Below, in pieces: positions 1 through 8,942 of a DNA stretch of 50,861 nucleotides. Position 1 is the first letter of the stretch, and each line of letters starts with the position of its first letter. The notes beneath the pieces were generated by a model that saw nothing but the letters and a program-made list of their open reading frames with translations, was not told the origin of the DNA and searched no databases. The translations under genes were made by a program, and so were the position numbers. Source of the DNA: Pseudorhodobacter sp. GTDB taxonomy: Bacteria; Pseudomonadota; Alphaproteobacteria; Rhodobacterales; Rhodobacteraceae. The DNA lies in assembly GCA_029254215.1 (NCBI GenBank), contig JAQWYA010000151.1:1-50861 (forward strand), given 5' to 3'.

Positions 1-1443
1 AGAGCCGGTGGCGATGATGATGTGCTGCGCCTCGGTCTGGAGATCCTCGGGGTCGAGATAGGTGTTGAGGTGCAGCGTCACGCCCAGCTTTTCGAACTGC
101 CGTTCGTACCAGTCCAGAAGGTCAAGGATCTGGGCGCGGCGCGGTTGCAGGCCTGCAAGGCGGAACTGGCCGCCAATCTGGCCCATCGCCTCGACGAGGG
201 TCACCTTGTGGCCGCGCTCGGCGGCGGTGCGGGCGGCCTCCAGCCCGGCGGGGCCTGCGCCGATCACCAGCACCTCTTGCGGCGTGGCACTGGGGGTGAA
301 GGGCTTGCCCCCCCATTCCCATTCGCGGCCCGCCGAGGGGTTGATGAGGCAGGAGATCCAGTAATCCCGTGACCGCCGGCCCCAGCACATCTGATTGCAG
401 GAAATGCAGCCCCGGATATCCGCGGCCCGGCCTTCGGCAGCCTTGCGGGCCAGATGCGGATCGGCGATCTGCCCGCGCACAATCGACACCAGATCGGCCT
501 GCCCCTGACTGAGGATGCTTTCGGCATTCTCGGGCGTGCGGACATGCGCCTCGGAGGTCACGACCGCATGGCGAACGGCGGATTTAAGCTGCGCCGTCAC
601 CGGGGCTGTCAGCTTTTCAGGGAACAGGAAGGTCGGCATCAGCCGCTCAAAATCCAGATAGCCGCCATGGCCGCAGGTGACATAGTCGATATCGCCGGTG
701 GCATCATGCAGGGCCACGATCTCGCACAGGTTCTCGGTCGAGAGGAGGACATCCTGACTATCAGAGGTGGAGACGGCGAGGCCGATGATGAAATCCTCGC
801 CACAGCGGCGGCGGATGCCTTCGACGATGCGGCGTGAAAAGCGGGTGCGGTTTTCCAGACTGCCGCCCCATTGGTCGGTGCGATGGTTGCTCCACGGGGT
901 CCAGAACTGATCGAGAAGGGAGTGATAGGCGGCCCAGACCTCCACCCCTTGAAACCCGCCTTGCTGGCTGCGGTAGGCGGCGGCGATATGCGCCTCGATC
1001 AGCTCTTCGATCTCGGTTTCCGTGACGGCGTGGGAGCCGTCGCTGTCATGGTAGGAGGAATGGCCAGACGGCGACCAATGCGGCGCAAAGCTGAGGTCGG
1101 AATCGCCATGGGCGCCAATATGGTAGAGCTGCTGGAGCAGCACGGCACCGGCATCTTTGACGGGTTCGGTGATGGCCCGGAAGGGGGCGATGATCTCATC
1201 CGAGGAATGGCGGAAATTGCCGCGCGTCAGCACCCCGGTGCGGTGAACGGGCACCGGTTCGGCCACGATCATCGCGGCCCCGCCCCGCGCGCGTTCCAGC
1301 AGATAGGCCCCGTATTGGGCGTCCGGCAGCCCATCCTTGGACATGTTGGCGGTATGCGCGCCAAAGACGATGCGGTTGCGCAGGGTCTGGCCGCGCAGCG
1401 CGAGGGGCGAAAGCAGGCGGGGATGGTGCGGTGATTGGGTCAT
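1..1443 (-). CDS. Fe-S/flavin NADH:flavin oxidoreductase (TMADH / 2,4-dienoyl-CoA reductase family), 3' end outside window
   Basis: The 481 visible residues start at ATG 1443 and run off the window at position 1, still in frame. The N-terminal part is an old-yellow-enzyme TIM barrel (residues 1-340). A 4Fe-4S motif C346-x2-C349-x3-C353-x11-C365 follows, with the spacing of 2,4-dienoyl-CoA reductase. The second nucleotide-binding domain begins with VLVIGAGPAG (about 391-400) and ends in IIIATGS at the edge. Family members reduce enoyl-CoAs or demethylate or deaminate amines such as trimethylamine or N-methylproline, using FMN, 4Fe-4S and FAD/ADP. Which substrate applies cannot be read here. 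The next gene on the same strand is an aldehyde dehydrogenase, which would suit oxidation of an aldehyde released by demethylation or deamination; this is inference. Confidence 0.85.
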   Translation of the reverse strand, partial: MTQSPHHPRLLSPLALRGQTLRNRIVFGAHTANMSKDGLPDAQYGAYLLERARGGAAMIVAEPVPVHRTGVLTRGNFRHSSDEIIAPFRAITEPVKDAGAVLLQQLYHIGAHGDSDLSFAPHWSPSGHSSYHDSDGSHAVTETEIEELIEAHIAAAYRSQQGGFQGVEVWAAYHSLLDQFWTPWSNHRTDQWGGSLENRTRFSRRIVEGIRRRCGEDFIIGLAVSTSDSQDVLLSTENLCEIVALHDATGDIDYVTCGHGGYLDFERLMPTFLFPEKLTAPVTAQLKSAVRHAVVTSEAHVRTPENAESILSQGQADLVSIVRGQIADPHLARKAAEGRAADIRGCISCNQMCWGRRSRDYWISCLINPSAGREWEWGGKPFTPSATPQEVLVIGAGPAGLEAARTAAERGHKVTLVEAMGQIGGQFRLAGLQPRRAQILDLLDWYERQFEKLGVTLHLNTYLDPEDLQTEAQHIIIATGS

Positions 1444-1583
1444 TCTGGCGGCCTTTGGCTTTGCACGAGCCTAAGCGCTGAACCCAAGAGGGCGTGAGAC
1501 ATGCGCGCGACTTTTGGCGGGCGGAAAACGGCATATGGGCCGGGCCTGAGGGGCGAGATGCCCCAGCGCGGTCGCAGGGAGGA

Positions 1584-1618
1584 GCCGTTGGGGCGGGCAT
1601 CGAACCCGCCCCAACGGC
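1584..1618 (-). terminator. Perfect 14-bp hairpin downstream of the aldehyde dehydrogenase gene
   Basis: Positions 1584-1597 pair perfectly with 1605-1618 around a 7-nt loop, about 70 nt past the stop of the minus-strand aldehyde dehydrogenase gene and before the flavoenzyme start at 1443. The minus strand has no long T-run after the stem, so it may be a weak terminator or an RNA-stabilising hairpin between the two genes. Confidence 0.5.
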
Positions 1619-1686
1619 ATTGCCATGGACTGTATCAGCCGGGCGCCAGTGCATCCCCGATGGTCTGCGCGGGCAGGTTTGGCGGC

Positions 1687-3141
1687 TTATTCGGCCGGAT
1701 CGACGCTGCTGTCCCAGCCCGAGATGGCCTTGACCTCAAGGAATTCTTCCAGCCCCCAATGCCCGCCTTCCCGTGCGCGGCCAGATGCCTTGACCCCGCC
1801 GAAGGGCGAACCCGCCCCGCGCGAGCGGTAGTTCATCTCAACCATGCCTGCCCGCAATTGCCGCGCAAGGCGGTTGCGCCGCGCGCCATCCGAGCTTTGG
1901 ACGTAGTTGGTCAGCCCGTAAGGCGTGTCATTGGCGATGTGGACGGCCTCTTCTTCGGTGTCGAAGGGGATCATGGCCAGCACGGGGCCAAAGATTTCCT
2001 CTTTCTCGATGGTCATGCCGGGCTTCACATCGGCAAAGACCGTGGGGCGGACATAAAAGCCCTTGTTCATGCCCTCGGGCAGGCCGGGACCACCTGCGAT
2101 CAGGCGCGCGCCCTCGTCGATGCCTTTCTGAATATAGCCCTGAATCTGATCCCACTGGCGGCGGTTGACGACCGGACCGATATGATCACCTGCCTCGGAG
2201 GCGGGCCCCACCTTGATTTCGGCGGCGGTCTTGGCGGCAATCTCGACCGCGCGATCATAGATCGGGCGTTCCACCAGCATCCGCGACGGCGCGTTGCAGG
2301 ACTGACCGGAGTTGTACATCATCTTGCGCACGCCCTTTTCGACGGCGCGGTCATCGGCATCGGCAAAGATCACATTCGCGCCCTTGCCCCCCAGTTCGAG
2401 CGTCACGCGCTTCATCGTCTCGGCCGCCGCTTTGGAGATGGCGCGCCCGGCGCGGGTGGAGCCAGTGAAAGAGATCATCTCGATATCGGGATGCGCGGAA
2501 AGTTGGCTTCCAACGCCCATGCCATCGCCATTCACAAGGTTGAACACGCCCGCAGGCACGCCCGCATCATGGCAGAACTCGGCAAAAAGCAGCGAGGAAA
2601 GCGGTGCTTCCTCGGAGGGTTTGAGCACACAGGTGCAGCCCGCCAGAAGCGCCGGGATGACCTTGAGTGTGACCTGATTCATCGGCCAGTTCCAGGGTGT
2701 GATCAACCCGACAACGCCGATCGGCTCCAGCGCGATGCGGTCATTAGGGGCATGGGGGCCAAGCGGGCGGACCCATTCCATCTGATCAAACGCGGTCAGG
2801 AAGTTCTGAAGGTGCCAAGGCAAACACGGGGCCTGATCGGCGCGCGACATGTCGATGGGCGCGCCCATCTCAAGGCTGATCGCTACGGCCATTTCCTCGG
2901 CCCGCGCTTCATATTGCGCGAGGATGCCCGCGACCACCGCGCGGCGGGTCGCTGGCGGCGTCACCGACCAAGTCGCAAAGGCGGCCTTGGCGGCTGCAAC
3001 CGCGGCATTGGTGTCGGCAGCATCGCCAAGGCTGATCGTGGCGCAAACCTCCTCGGTCGAGGGGTTGATGACATCGCAGTCGCGCGGGGTCTGGGGGGCG
3101 ACCCATTGGCCGTTGATATAGAAATGACGGGTATCGGGCAT
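1687..3141 (-). CDS. NAD(P)-dependent aldehyde dehydrogenase family protein
   Basis: The 484-residue protein has the usual length of the family. The cofactor-binding segment reads ITPWNWP (N151), the general base lies in LELGGKGA (E249), and the catalytic cysteine is C282 in NSGQSCNAPSR. It oxidises an aldehyde to the acid in the cytoplasm; the substrate is not evident. The chosen ATG at 3141 has GGAGG 5 nt upstream on the coding strand; an in-frame TTG at 3177 lies further upstream without comparable support. The gene is followed by a strong hairpin and then the minus-strand flavoenzyme gene, so the two could form a catabolic unit. Confidence 0.9.
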   Translation of the reverse strand: MPDTRHFYINGQWVAPQTPRDCDVINPSTEEVCATISLGDAADTNAAVAAAKAAFATWSVTPPATRRAVVAGILAQYEARAEEMAVAISLEMGAPIDMSRADQAPCLPWHLQNFLTAFDQMEWVRPLGPHAPNDRIALEPIGVVGLITPWNWPMNQVTLKVIPALLAGCTCVLKPSEEAPLSSLLFAEFCHDAGVPAGVFNLVNGDGMGVGSQLSAHPDIEMISFTGSTRAGRAISKAAAETMKRVTLELGGKGANVIFADADDRAVEKGVRKMMYNSGQSCNAPSRMLVERPIYDRAVEIAAKTAAEIKVGPASEAGDHIGPVVNRRQWDQIQGYIQKGIDEGARLIAGGPGLPEGMNKGFYVRPTVFADVKPGMTIEKEEIFGPVLAMIPFDTEEEAVHIANDTPYGLTNYVQSSDGARRNRLARQLRAGMVEMNYRSRGAGSPFGGVKASGRAREGGHWGLEEFLEVKAISGWDSSVDPAE

Positions 3142-3370
3142 GTGATCCTCCGGGATGTGCTGAGGGCAACCTGTCACTCTGCCCCGTTGCCTGCAAGATG
3201 TGTTGCCGGGAAATCCTTTGCAACCCGCCCGCTCTTTAAGAACATCCGGCCCGCTTTCGCCCTTGCCAAGGGATTGCGGCCCTTTTTGTCACAGGGGCCT
3301 GCTTTGGGGATGTAAACATGCGAAAAAGTGCATACGTAAGCAGGGTAACTGACCAGAACGGAGAATCTCC

Positions 3371-4024
3371 ATGTCTATCCGCATCAATGATATCGCCCCC
3401 GATTTCACCGCAGACAGCACCGCAGGCACGATCAAGTTTCACGACTGGGTCGGCGATGGCTATGCCATCATCTTTTCGCATCCGCGCGACTTTACCCCGG
3501 TCTGCACGACCGAATTCGGGGCCGTGGCACAGCTTTCGGCTGAATTTGCCAAGCGCAAGACCAAGGTGATCGGCGTTTCGGTCGACAAGGTCGAAGAGCA
3601 TGTGAAGTGGAAGAAAGACATCGAGGCCTTCGGCGGCGCGCCTGCCGACTTTCCGATCATCGACGATACCTCGCTGACGGTGGCCAAAGCCTATGACATG
3701 CTGCCTGCCGAGGCTTATCTGCCCGAAGGCCGCACCCCGGCCGATACCGCCACGGTGCGGACCGTCTATATCATCGGGCCGGACAAGAAGGTGAAGCTGA
3801 CGATGAGCTATCCGATGAGCGTGGGCCGCAACTTCGCCGAGATCCTGCGTGCGCTGGACGGTGTGCAGGCCACCGATGGCAAGCCGCTGGCGACGCCTGC
3901 GAACTGGATGCCGGGGCAGGATGTGATCGTGGCGCTGAGCCTGAACAACGATCAGGCGACCGAGAAATTTGGCGCGCTCGACATCCGTCTGCCCTACCTG
4001 CGCTTTGCCAAGGCCCCCAAGTAA
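3371..4024 (+). CDS. 1-Cys peroxiredoxin (Prx6 subfamily)
   Basis: The 217-residue protein reduces hydrogen peroxide and organic hydroperoxides through a single peroxidatic cysteine. The active site HPRDFTPVCTTE places T42 and C45 in the T-x-x-C arrangement of Prx6. C45 is the only cysteine in the protein, so this is a 1-Cys enzyme needing an external thiol donor. The C-terminal extension, with PANWMPGQDVIVALS, is typical of Prx6 rather than short AhpC-type enzymes. GGAG sits 7 nt before the ATG. The gene stands alone, divergent from the aldehyde dehydrogenase and closed by a strong terminator. Upstream, TTGTCA at 3286 could be part of a promoter, but I cannot assign a convincing -10. Confidence 0.92.
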   Translation: MSIRINDIAPDFTADSTAGTIKFHDWVGDGYAIIFSHPRDFTPVCTTEFGAVAQLSAEFAKRKTKVIGVSVDKVEEHVKWKKDIEAFGGAPADFPIIDDTSLTVAKAYDMLPAEAYLPEGRTPADTATVRTVYIIGPDKKVKLTMSYPMSVGRNFAEILRALDGVQATDGKPLATPANWMPGQDVIVALSLNNDQATEKFGALDIRLPYLRFAKAPK

Positions 4025-4046
4025 GGCCTTAACCGCGATCAAACTC

Positions 4047-4078
4047 ACCGGCCCCGCTTCGGAACAGGCGGGGCCGGT
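4047..4078 (+). terminator. Intrinsic terminator after the peroxiredoxin gene
   Basis: A perfect 11-bp GC-rich stem pairs 4047-4057 with 4068-4078 around a 10-nt loop. It lies 23 nt after the stop codon and is followed by TTCTT on the plus strand. Confidence 0.8.
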
Positions 4079-4097
4079 TCTTGCACCGCCCCTTTTC

Positions 4098-4113
4098 TAC
4101 ATCGATCCATGTA
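4098..4113 (+). promoter_or_regulatory. Inverted repeat TACAT-N6-ATGTA upstream of dadA
   Basis: Arms at 4098-4102 and 4109-4113 lie about 140 nt before the dadA start, just past the peroxiredoxin terminator. The dyad is short and could be an operator for an amino-acid-responsive regulator, or chance. No regulator gene adjoins it. Confidence 0.25.
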
Positions 4114-4251
4114 AAGCAGGTCAGAAATATCGCCCTTGCAAGACTGCGGGGATTGGGCGCGCTGGCTTTCCCCTCGACAAAACAGATCAGTCTGGCCCAT
4201 CCTGCCCTGAACCTGCCGAATTGTGCGGGATTAAAACAAAGGGGACAGGGG

Positions 4252-5517
4252 ATGAAGGTTGTTGTGATGGGGGCGGGGGTGATTGGGGTCACCACGGCCT
4301 ATTATCTTGCCAAAGCCGGGGCAGAGGTTGTCGTGCTCGATCGCCAGCTGGGACCGGGGTTGGAGACCAGCTATGCCAATGCCGGGGAGTTGTCCTATGG
4401 CATGACCTCGCCCTGGGCGGCACCCGGCATCCCGCTCAAGGCGCTGAAATGGCTGTTCATGAAACGCCGCCCTCTGTTCATCTGGCCGCTGATCAGCCCT
4501 GCCATGTGGAAGTGGAGCGCGCAGATGATCACCAACTGCACCGAAGAGGCCTATGCCGTGAACAAGGCCCGGATGGTGCGGATCTCGAACTACAGCCGAG
4601 ACGTGATGCCCGATCTGATCGCCGAAACCGGGATCGACTATGACGGGCGCGAACAAGGCACGCTGCAACTCTTCCGCACGCAAAAGCAGATGAAAGGTTC
4701 CAAGGCCGATCAAGAGATCCTGGCGCAATATGACAGCCCGTTCGAGGTGTTGGACAAAGAGGGCTGTATCGCCGCGGAACCGGCTCTGGCCGAAGTGGCG
4801 GATAAGTTTGTGGGCGGGTTGCGCCTGACAGCAGACCGGACAGGCGATTGCCGGATGTTCACCATCGCTCTGGCCGAAAAAGCCACCGCCATGGGGGTAG
4901 AGTTTCATTATGGCCAGACCATCGAAGGGATCGCGATCGAAAACGGCAAAGTCGCAGGGGTTGATACGGACAAGGAAGGCCGGGTGACAGGCGATGCTTA
5001 TGTCTGCGCCATGGGGTCCTTCGCGCCCAGAGTGCTTAATCCGATCGGGTTGCGGCTGCCGGTCTATCCGGTCAAGGGCTACTCGGTCACACTGCCCGTG
5101 ACGGATGATGCCTTCGCACCGCAATCAACAATCATGGACGAAACCCATAAAGTGGCGATCACCCGGCTTGGCGACCGCATCCGGGTGGCCGGTACGGCGG
5201 AGATCGCTGGCTACGATGGCCGCCTTGGACCCCATGCGACGGATACGGTGCGCTATGTGATCAACGACCTCTTCCCGAAAGGCGGGGAAATCGAGAAGTT
5301 CGAGGGTTGGACGGGGCTGCGCCCGATGACGCCCGATGGCACGCCGGTTTTGGGTAAAACGCCCTATTCCAACCTTTTCCTCAATACTGGGCATGGGACT
5401 CTGGGCTGGACCATGGCCTGTGGCTCCGGGCGGGCGGTCGCTGACGCCGTTTTGGGAAGAACGCCGGAAATCGACTTCGATGGCCTCACCTTGGACAGAT
5501 ACAACATCCGCCTTTAA
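4252..5517 (+). CDS. dadA: D-amino acid dehydrogenase (small subunit type)
   Basis: DadA oxidatively deaminates D-amino acids, classically D-alanine formed by an alanine racemase, at the inner face of the membrane and passes electrons to the respiratory chain. The 421-residue protein opens with the FAD dinucleotide-binding motif MKVVVMGAGVIGVTTAYYL. It keeps stretches close to Escherichia coli DadA: ETSYANAGELSYG, APGIPLKALKW, GTLQLFRT, YPVKGYS, GLRPMTPDGTPV and LNTGHGTLGWTMACGSG. The ATG at 4252 follows an AGGGGACAGGGG purine stretch. The open frame extends upstream to 4081 but that part has no homologous character. No racemase or Lrp-type regulator is adjacent. Confidence 0.95.
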   Translation: MKVVVMGAGVIGVTTAYYLAKAGAEVVVLDRQLGPGLETSYANAGELSYGMTSPWAAPGIPLKALKWLFMKRRPLFIWPLISPAMWKWSAQMITNCTEEAYAVNKARMVRISNYSRDVMPDLIAETGIDYDGREQGTLQLFRTQKQMKGSKADQEILAQYDSPFEVLDKEGCIAAEPALAEVADKFVGGLRLTADRTGDCRMFTIALAEKATAMGVEFHYGQTIEGIAIENGKVAGVDTDKEGRVTGDAYVCAMGSFAPRVLNPIGLRLPVYPVKGYSVTLPVTDDAFAPQSTIMDETHKVAITRLGDRIRVAGTAEIAGYDGRLGPHATDTVRYVINDLFPKGGEIEKFEGWTGLRPMTPDGTPVLGKTPYSNLFLNTGHGTLGWTMACGSGRAVADAVLGRTPEIDFDGLTLDRYNIRL

Positions 5518-5545
5518 GCCAGATCAAGTTGAGCACCTTCGGTGC

Positions 5546-5592
5546 AAACCTTTTCCTCAAGAAGGCGCCTGCGGCGCCTTCTTTCAAGGTTT
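5546..5592 (+). terminator. Terminator hairpin after dadA
   Basis: The inner stem 5559-5569/5573-5583 is a perfect 11-bp pairing with a TGC loop. Outer arms 5546-5552 and 5586-5592 add seven pairs. The hairpin lies about 30-75 nt after the dadA stop and is followed by a T-rich stretch. Confidence 0.75.
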
Positions 5593-5593
5593 T

Positions 5594-5615
5594 AGGTATT
5601 TTTGCCAAGAAGAAG
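5594..5615 (-). repeat. Intergenic repeat core, copy A (cttcttcttggcaaaaatacct type)
   Basis: Read on the minus strand, this 22-nt segment matches the segment at 48178-48199 at 19 of 22 positions. It sits back-to-back with copy B in the dadA-pnp convergent gap. It resembles short repeats found near gene ends in Rhodobacteraceae. Confidence 0.55.
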
Positions 5616-5631
5616 CCCACGGAACAGGGAT

Positions 5632-5699
5632 TTCATCTGTTTGAAAATATCCCGGGGGAAGTCGGATTGCGCAGCAAGCCGGCTGGGGGCAGAGCCCCC
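5632..5699 (+). repeat. Intergenic repeat, copy B (ttcatctgtt core plus G/C hairpin)
   Basis: The core 5632-5653 matches 40243-40264 at 20 of 22 positions. It ends with the hairpin GGGGGC-AGA-GCCCCC at 5685-5699. The core-plus-hairpin architecture also occurs at 40243-40296 and 48178-48225. It lies between convergent dadA and pnp. Confidence 0.6.
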
Positions 5700-5807
5700 T
5701 GATCCTGCCCGAAGGGCTTGAAAGACTTGTGCCGCAGGCACTCCGCTGGGTTCAAATGCACAAGGCCCCGGCGGGTGCCGGGGCCTTGGTTTTTTCCTGC
5801 AGGAAGA

Positions 5808-7940
5808 TCAGGCTTCTGCGGGGGTCTCGGTGACTTCCAGACCGGTTTCCTGATCGACCATCTTCATGCCAAGGCGGACCTTGCCGCGATCGTCAAAGCC
5901 CAGAAGTTTCACTTTCACTTCCTGGCCTTCTTTCAGATGCTCGCTCGGGTGCTGCAACCGCTTGTTGGCGATTTGCGACACATGCACCAGACCGTCGCGC
6001 TTGCCGAAGAAGTTCACGAAGGCGCCGAAATCGACGAGCTTCACAACTTTCCCGGTATAGATCTTGCCCTCTTCCGGTTCCGCCACGATCGAATAGATCA
6101 TGTCATAGGCCTTCTTGATGGCCTCGGCATTGTTGGAGGCGATCTTGATGACGCCGTCATCATTGATGTCGACCTTGGCGCCCGACACTTCGACGATCTC
6201 GCGGATCACCTTGCCGCCCGAACCGATCACTTCGCGGATCTTGTCGGTGGGCACGGTCATCGTCTCGATCTTCGGGGCATAGGCGCTGAAGGCCTGTGCC
6301 GAGGTCAGCGCTTTCGCCATCTCGCCCAGAATGTGCATCCGGCCGTCTTTGGCCTGTGCCAAAGCCTGTTCCATGATCGCCGGGGTGATGCCCGCAACCT
6401 TGATGTCCATCTGCAAGGAGGTGATGCCGTTTTCGGTTCCCGCAACTTTGAAGTCCATGTCGCCGAGGTGGTCTTCATCGCCCAGAATATCCGACAGGAT
6501 CGCAAACTTGCCATCCTCTTCGAGGATCAGGCCCATGGCTACACCCGCGACCGGTGCTTTCAGCGGAACGCCTGCATCCATCATGGACAAGGAGCCACCG
6601 CAGACCGACGCCATCGAGGACGAGCCGTTGGATTCCGTGATCTCGGACACCACGCGGATGGTGTAGGGGAAATCGGTTGCCGCCGGCAGAACCGCCTGAA
6701 GCGCACGCCATGCCAGTTTGCCATGCCCGATCTCACGACGTCCGGGAGGGCCGAAGCGGCCAACCTCGCCCACCGAATAGGGGGGGAAGTTGTAATGCAG
6801 CAGGAAGTTGGACTTCGACGTGCCGGTCAGCGCGTCGATGAACTGTTCATCCTCGCCCGTGCCCAAAGTGGTCACAACCAGACCCTGCGTTTCACCACGG
6901 GTGAACAGGGCAGAACCGTGGGTGCGCGGCAAGATGCCGGTTTCCGACACGATCGGGCGGATGGTCTTGGTATCACGGCCATCAATGCGCGGGGCGCCGT
7001 TGATGATATCGCCGCGCAGAACCGAGGCCTCAAGCTTCTTGATCGCAGAGCCGAGGTTCTCGTCAGCCTTGTCTTCATCGGACAGGGCCGCCTTGATCGC
7101 GTCAACCGCAGCCGAGATGGCCGTGGTGCGCTCTTGCTTGTCGCGCAGGGCGAAAGCGGCGCGCATCTGGGTTTCGCCAGCGGCTTTCACGCGGCCATAA
7201 AGCGCCGAGTAATCCGGGGGCGAGAAGGCGAAGGGCTCTTTCGCGCAATCTTCCGCGAAGTCGATGATCATGTCGATCACCGGCTGGATGCTGTCATGGG
7301 CGAATTTCACCGCGCCCAGCATTTCGGCTTCCGAAAGCTCATAGGCTTCGGATTCCACCATCATCACGGCGTCTTTGGTGCCGGCCACAACCAGATCGAG
7401 GCGCTGCTCGGGGTTGTCGCGCAGCTTCATCATGTCGTCGCAGGACGGGTTCAGCACATATTCGCCATCGACGAAGCCCACGCGGGCGCCAGCAATCGGG
7501 CCCATGAAGGGTGCGCCCGAGATGGTCAGCGCAGCGGAGGCCGCGATCATGGCCAGCACATCGGGCTCATTTTCGAGGTCGTGGCTCAGAACCGTACAGA
7601 TCACCAGCACTTCGTTCTTGAAGCCCGGCACGAACAGCGGGCGGATCGGACGGTCGATCAAACGCGAGGTCAGCGTTTCTTTCTCCGACGGGCGCGCCTC
7701 GCGCTTGAAGAAGCCGCCTGGCACTTTACCGGCCGCATAGTAGCGTTCTTGGTAGTGCACGGTCAGCGGGAAGAAATCCTGCCCCGGCTTGGGGGCTTTG
7801 GCGAAGGTCACGTTGGCCATGACCGAGGTTTCGCCCAAAGTTGCGATGACCGAACCGTCAGCCTGGCGGGCAACCTTGCCCGTTTCCAGCGTGAGCGTTT
7901 CACCGCCCCATTCGATCTCTTTTTTCGTTACGTTAAACAT
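5808..7940 (-). CDS. pnp: Polynucleotide phosphorylase
   Basis: PNPase degrades RNA 3' to 5' by phosphorolysis and can add tails in the reverse reaction; it is a core part of the degradosome. The 710-residue protein has the full family architecture: two RNase PH domains (about 1-210 and 310-540), with [14 protein letters not shown]-like and [23 protein letters not shown] signature regions; a KH domain with [15 protein letters not shown] near 555-610; and an S1 domain with [18 protein letters not shown] near 620-690. The ATG at 7940 is preceded by AGGAA on the coding strand. The usual upstream partner rpsO lies on the same strand but 1.4 kb away, separated by two accessory genes. Confidence 0.98.
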   Translation of the reverse strand: MFNVTKKEIEWGGETLTLETGKVARQADGSVIATLGETSVMANVTFAKAPKPGQDFFPLTVHYQERYYAAGKVPGGFFKREARPSEKETLTSRLIDRPIRPLFVPGFKNEVLVICTVLSHDLENEPDVLAMIAASAALTISGAPFMGPIAGARVGFVDGEYVLNPSCDDMMKLRDNPEQRLDLVVAGTKDAVMMVESEAYELSEAEMLGAVKFAHDSIQPVIDMIIDFAEDCAKEPFAFSPPDYSALYGRVKAAGETQMRAAFALRDKQERTTAISAAVDAIKAALSDEDKADENLGSAIKKLEASVLRGDIINGAPRIDGRDTKTIRPIVSETGILPRTHGSALFTRGETQGLVVTTLGTGEDEQFIDALTGTSKSNFLLHYNFPPYSVGEVGRFGPPGRREIGHGKLAWRALQAVLPAATDFPYTIRVVSEITESNGSSSMASVCGGSLSMMDAGVPLKAPVAGVAMGLILEEDGKFAILSDILGDEDHLGDMDFKVAGTENGITSLQMDIKVAGITPAIMEQALAQAKDGRMHILGEMAKALTSAQAFSAYAPKIETMTVPTDKIREVIGSGGKVIREIVEVSGAKVDINDDGVIKIASNNAEAIKKAYDMIYSIVAEPEEGKIYTGKVVKLVDFGAFVNFFGKRDGLVHVSQIANKRLQHPSEHLKEGQEVKVKLLGFDDRGKVRLGMKMVDQETGLEVTETPAEA

Positions 7941-8212
7941 TCATCGTTTCCTGTGTAGGCCTCACGGGGCCATTGCGTAGGGGGCGAATTCCCCCTGACT
8001 CCTGTATCTTCTATGTCAGGCGCTGGAGTCCGGGCGCCGACTTTCAGATGATGGGGCCTTACATCAGAATGGCTGCCAAGGAAAGGATAGGTTTTTGCAG
8101 GGCAGAATGTGCGTTGGCCACATCGCAGCACCCCGTCCAACGCCAAGCATGGCCGGGAAAGGTGAGGATAGCTTTTAGCGTGGCAATAGGCAGCCTGCCC
8201 TTTTGCGCCAGC

Positions 8213-8683
8213 CTACCGGAATTTTGCGGCAGTTATGAATTCGGAAAAGGCTTCGCACCAGACCACAACGGTATTGTATCCGCTGATGTCGAGGCCCTGC
8301 GGCAAATCCAGCAAGAACCCGTCAAAGGTCTTGATATCACCGATCTGTAGCGCCTTGTCTTTGAGGGGCAGGAAACTGTCTTCATGATCGACAAATTCGG
8401 GCATCAGATACAGCTTATAATCCGGTCCGGGGGCCAGACGCCCTTTGTGAATGATCTGGGTCTCTGTCAGGCTGATGGTCCCTTCCCCCCAATGCAGGAA
8501 ATCGCTGCCGCGCAGGTCACGGCTCAATTCAGCCGAGAAAAGGGCCGATTGGGCCCGCTCATTCAGCATGGCCGCGTCGGGCGAGGCGGGCGCGGTCAGG
8601 ATCGGCAAGGTATACACCCCAACTGCAAAGCCGATGGCGCCAATGATGCCATGCGAAAAAGCCAATAGGATCAAGCGTCTCAT
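8213..8683 (-). CDS. DM13 domain protein with N-terminal membrane anchor/signal
   Basis: The 156-residue protein begins with a hydrophobic segment (residues 4-30, LILLAFSHGIIGAIGFAVGVYTLP). A single DM13 domain follows, with G-E-G-T-I-S-L, LAPGPDYKLYLMPEF and the terminal VVVWCEAFSEFITAAKF containing the conserved cysteine. DM13 has been proposed to act in redox or electron-transfer chemistry at the cell surface; the biochemical role is not settled. The ATG at 8683 has AGAGG 6 nt upstream on the coding strand. The domain faces the periplasm by inference from the anchor. It sits between rpsO and pnp, where these two genes are normally adjacent. Confidence 0.85.
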   Translation of the reverse strand: MRRLILLAFSHGIIGAIGFAVGVYTLPILTAPASPDAAMLNERAQSALFSAELSRDLRGSDFLHWGEGTISLTETQIIHKGRLAPGPDYKLYLMPEFVDHEDSFLPLKDKALQIGDIKTFDGFLLDLPQGLDISGYNTVVVWCEAFSEFITAAKFR

Positions 8684-8942
8684 AATAAACCTCTTGTGGA
8701 TTGGTATTTGAAATAGCGTCAATTTTGGCCGGAAGCTCAGATGCGCGCCTATTCTGTCCATGCTTTGATATCATGGCAAGGATGTGTTCGGACCCTCGGC
8801 GGCGCAGGTTTTTGGCGCGCGGCGATCTCTGATTATTTCAGCCATAAGCGGCGGTTAGCTTAGGCCCGAAACGACTCATTGAGTAGCCTTTGCCGCCTGC
8901 TACTGCTGTGCGCTCTACCACCCCCCTTTTGGAGTAACGCTT

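Noticed and set aside
1584-1618. A tRNA T-arm-like hairpin (minus-strand loop TTCGATG)
   Set aside because: The stem is 14 bp and continuous, with no acceptor, anticodon or D-arm around it, so it is a simple hairpin.
3142-3175. TGATCC at 3144 as an RpoE promoter for the peroxiredoxin
   Set aside because: No TA-starting -10 at the right distance, the gene start is 220 nt away, and the bases belong to the ribosome site of the opposite gene.
1501-3315. A 604-codon open frame on the plus strand opposite the aldehyde dehydrogenase
   Set aside because: It is the antisense shadow of a clear aldehyde dehydrogenase gene in GC-rich DNA and encodes low-complexity Arg/Gly/His-rich sequence.
5695-5730. 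TGATCC near 5701 as an RpoE promoter
   Set aside because: Eighteen bases downstream there is no TA-starting -10, and no gene follows on the plus strand.
5718-7958. A 746-codon open frame on the plus strand opposite pnp
   Set aside because: It exactly mirrors pnp and has no protein-family character.
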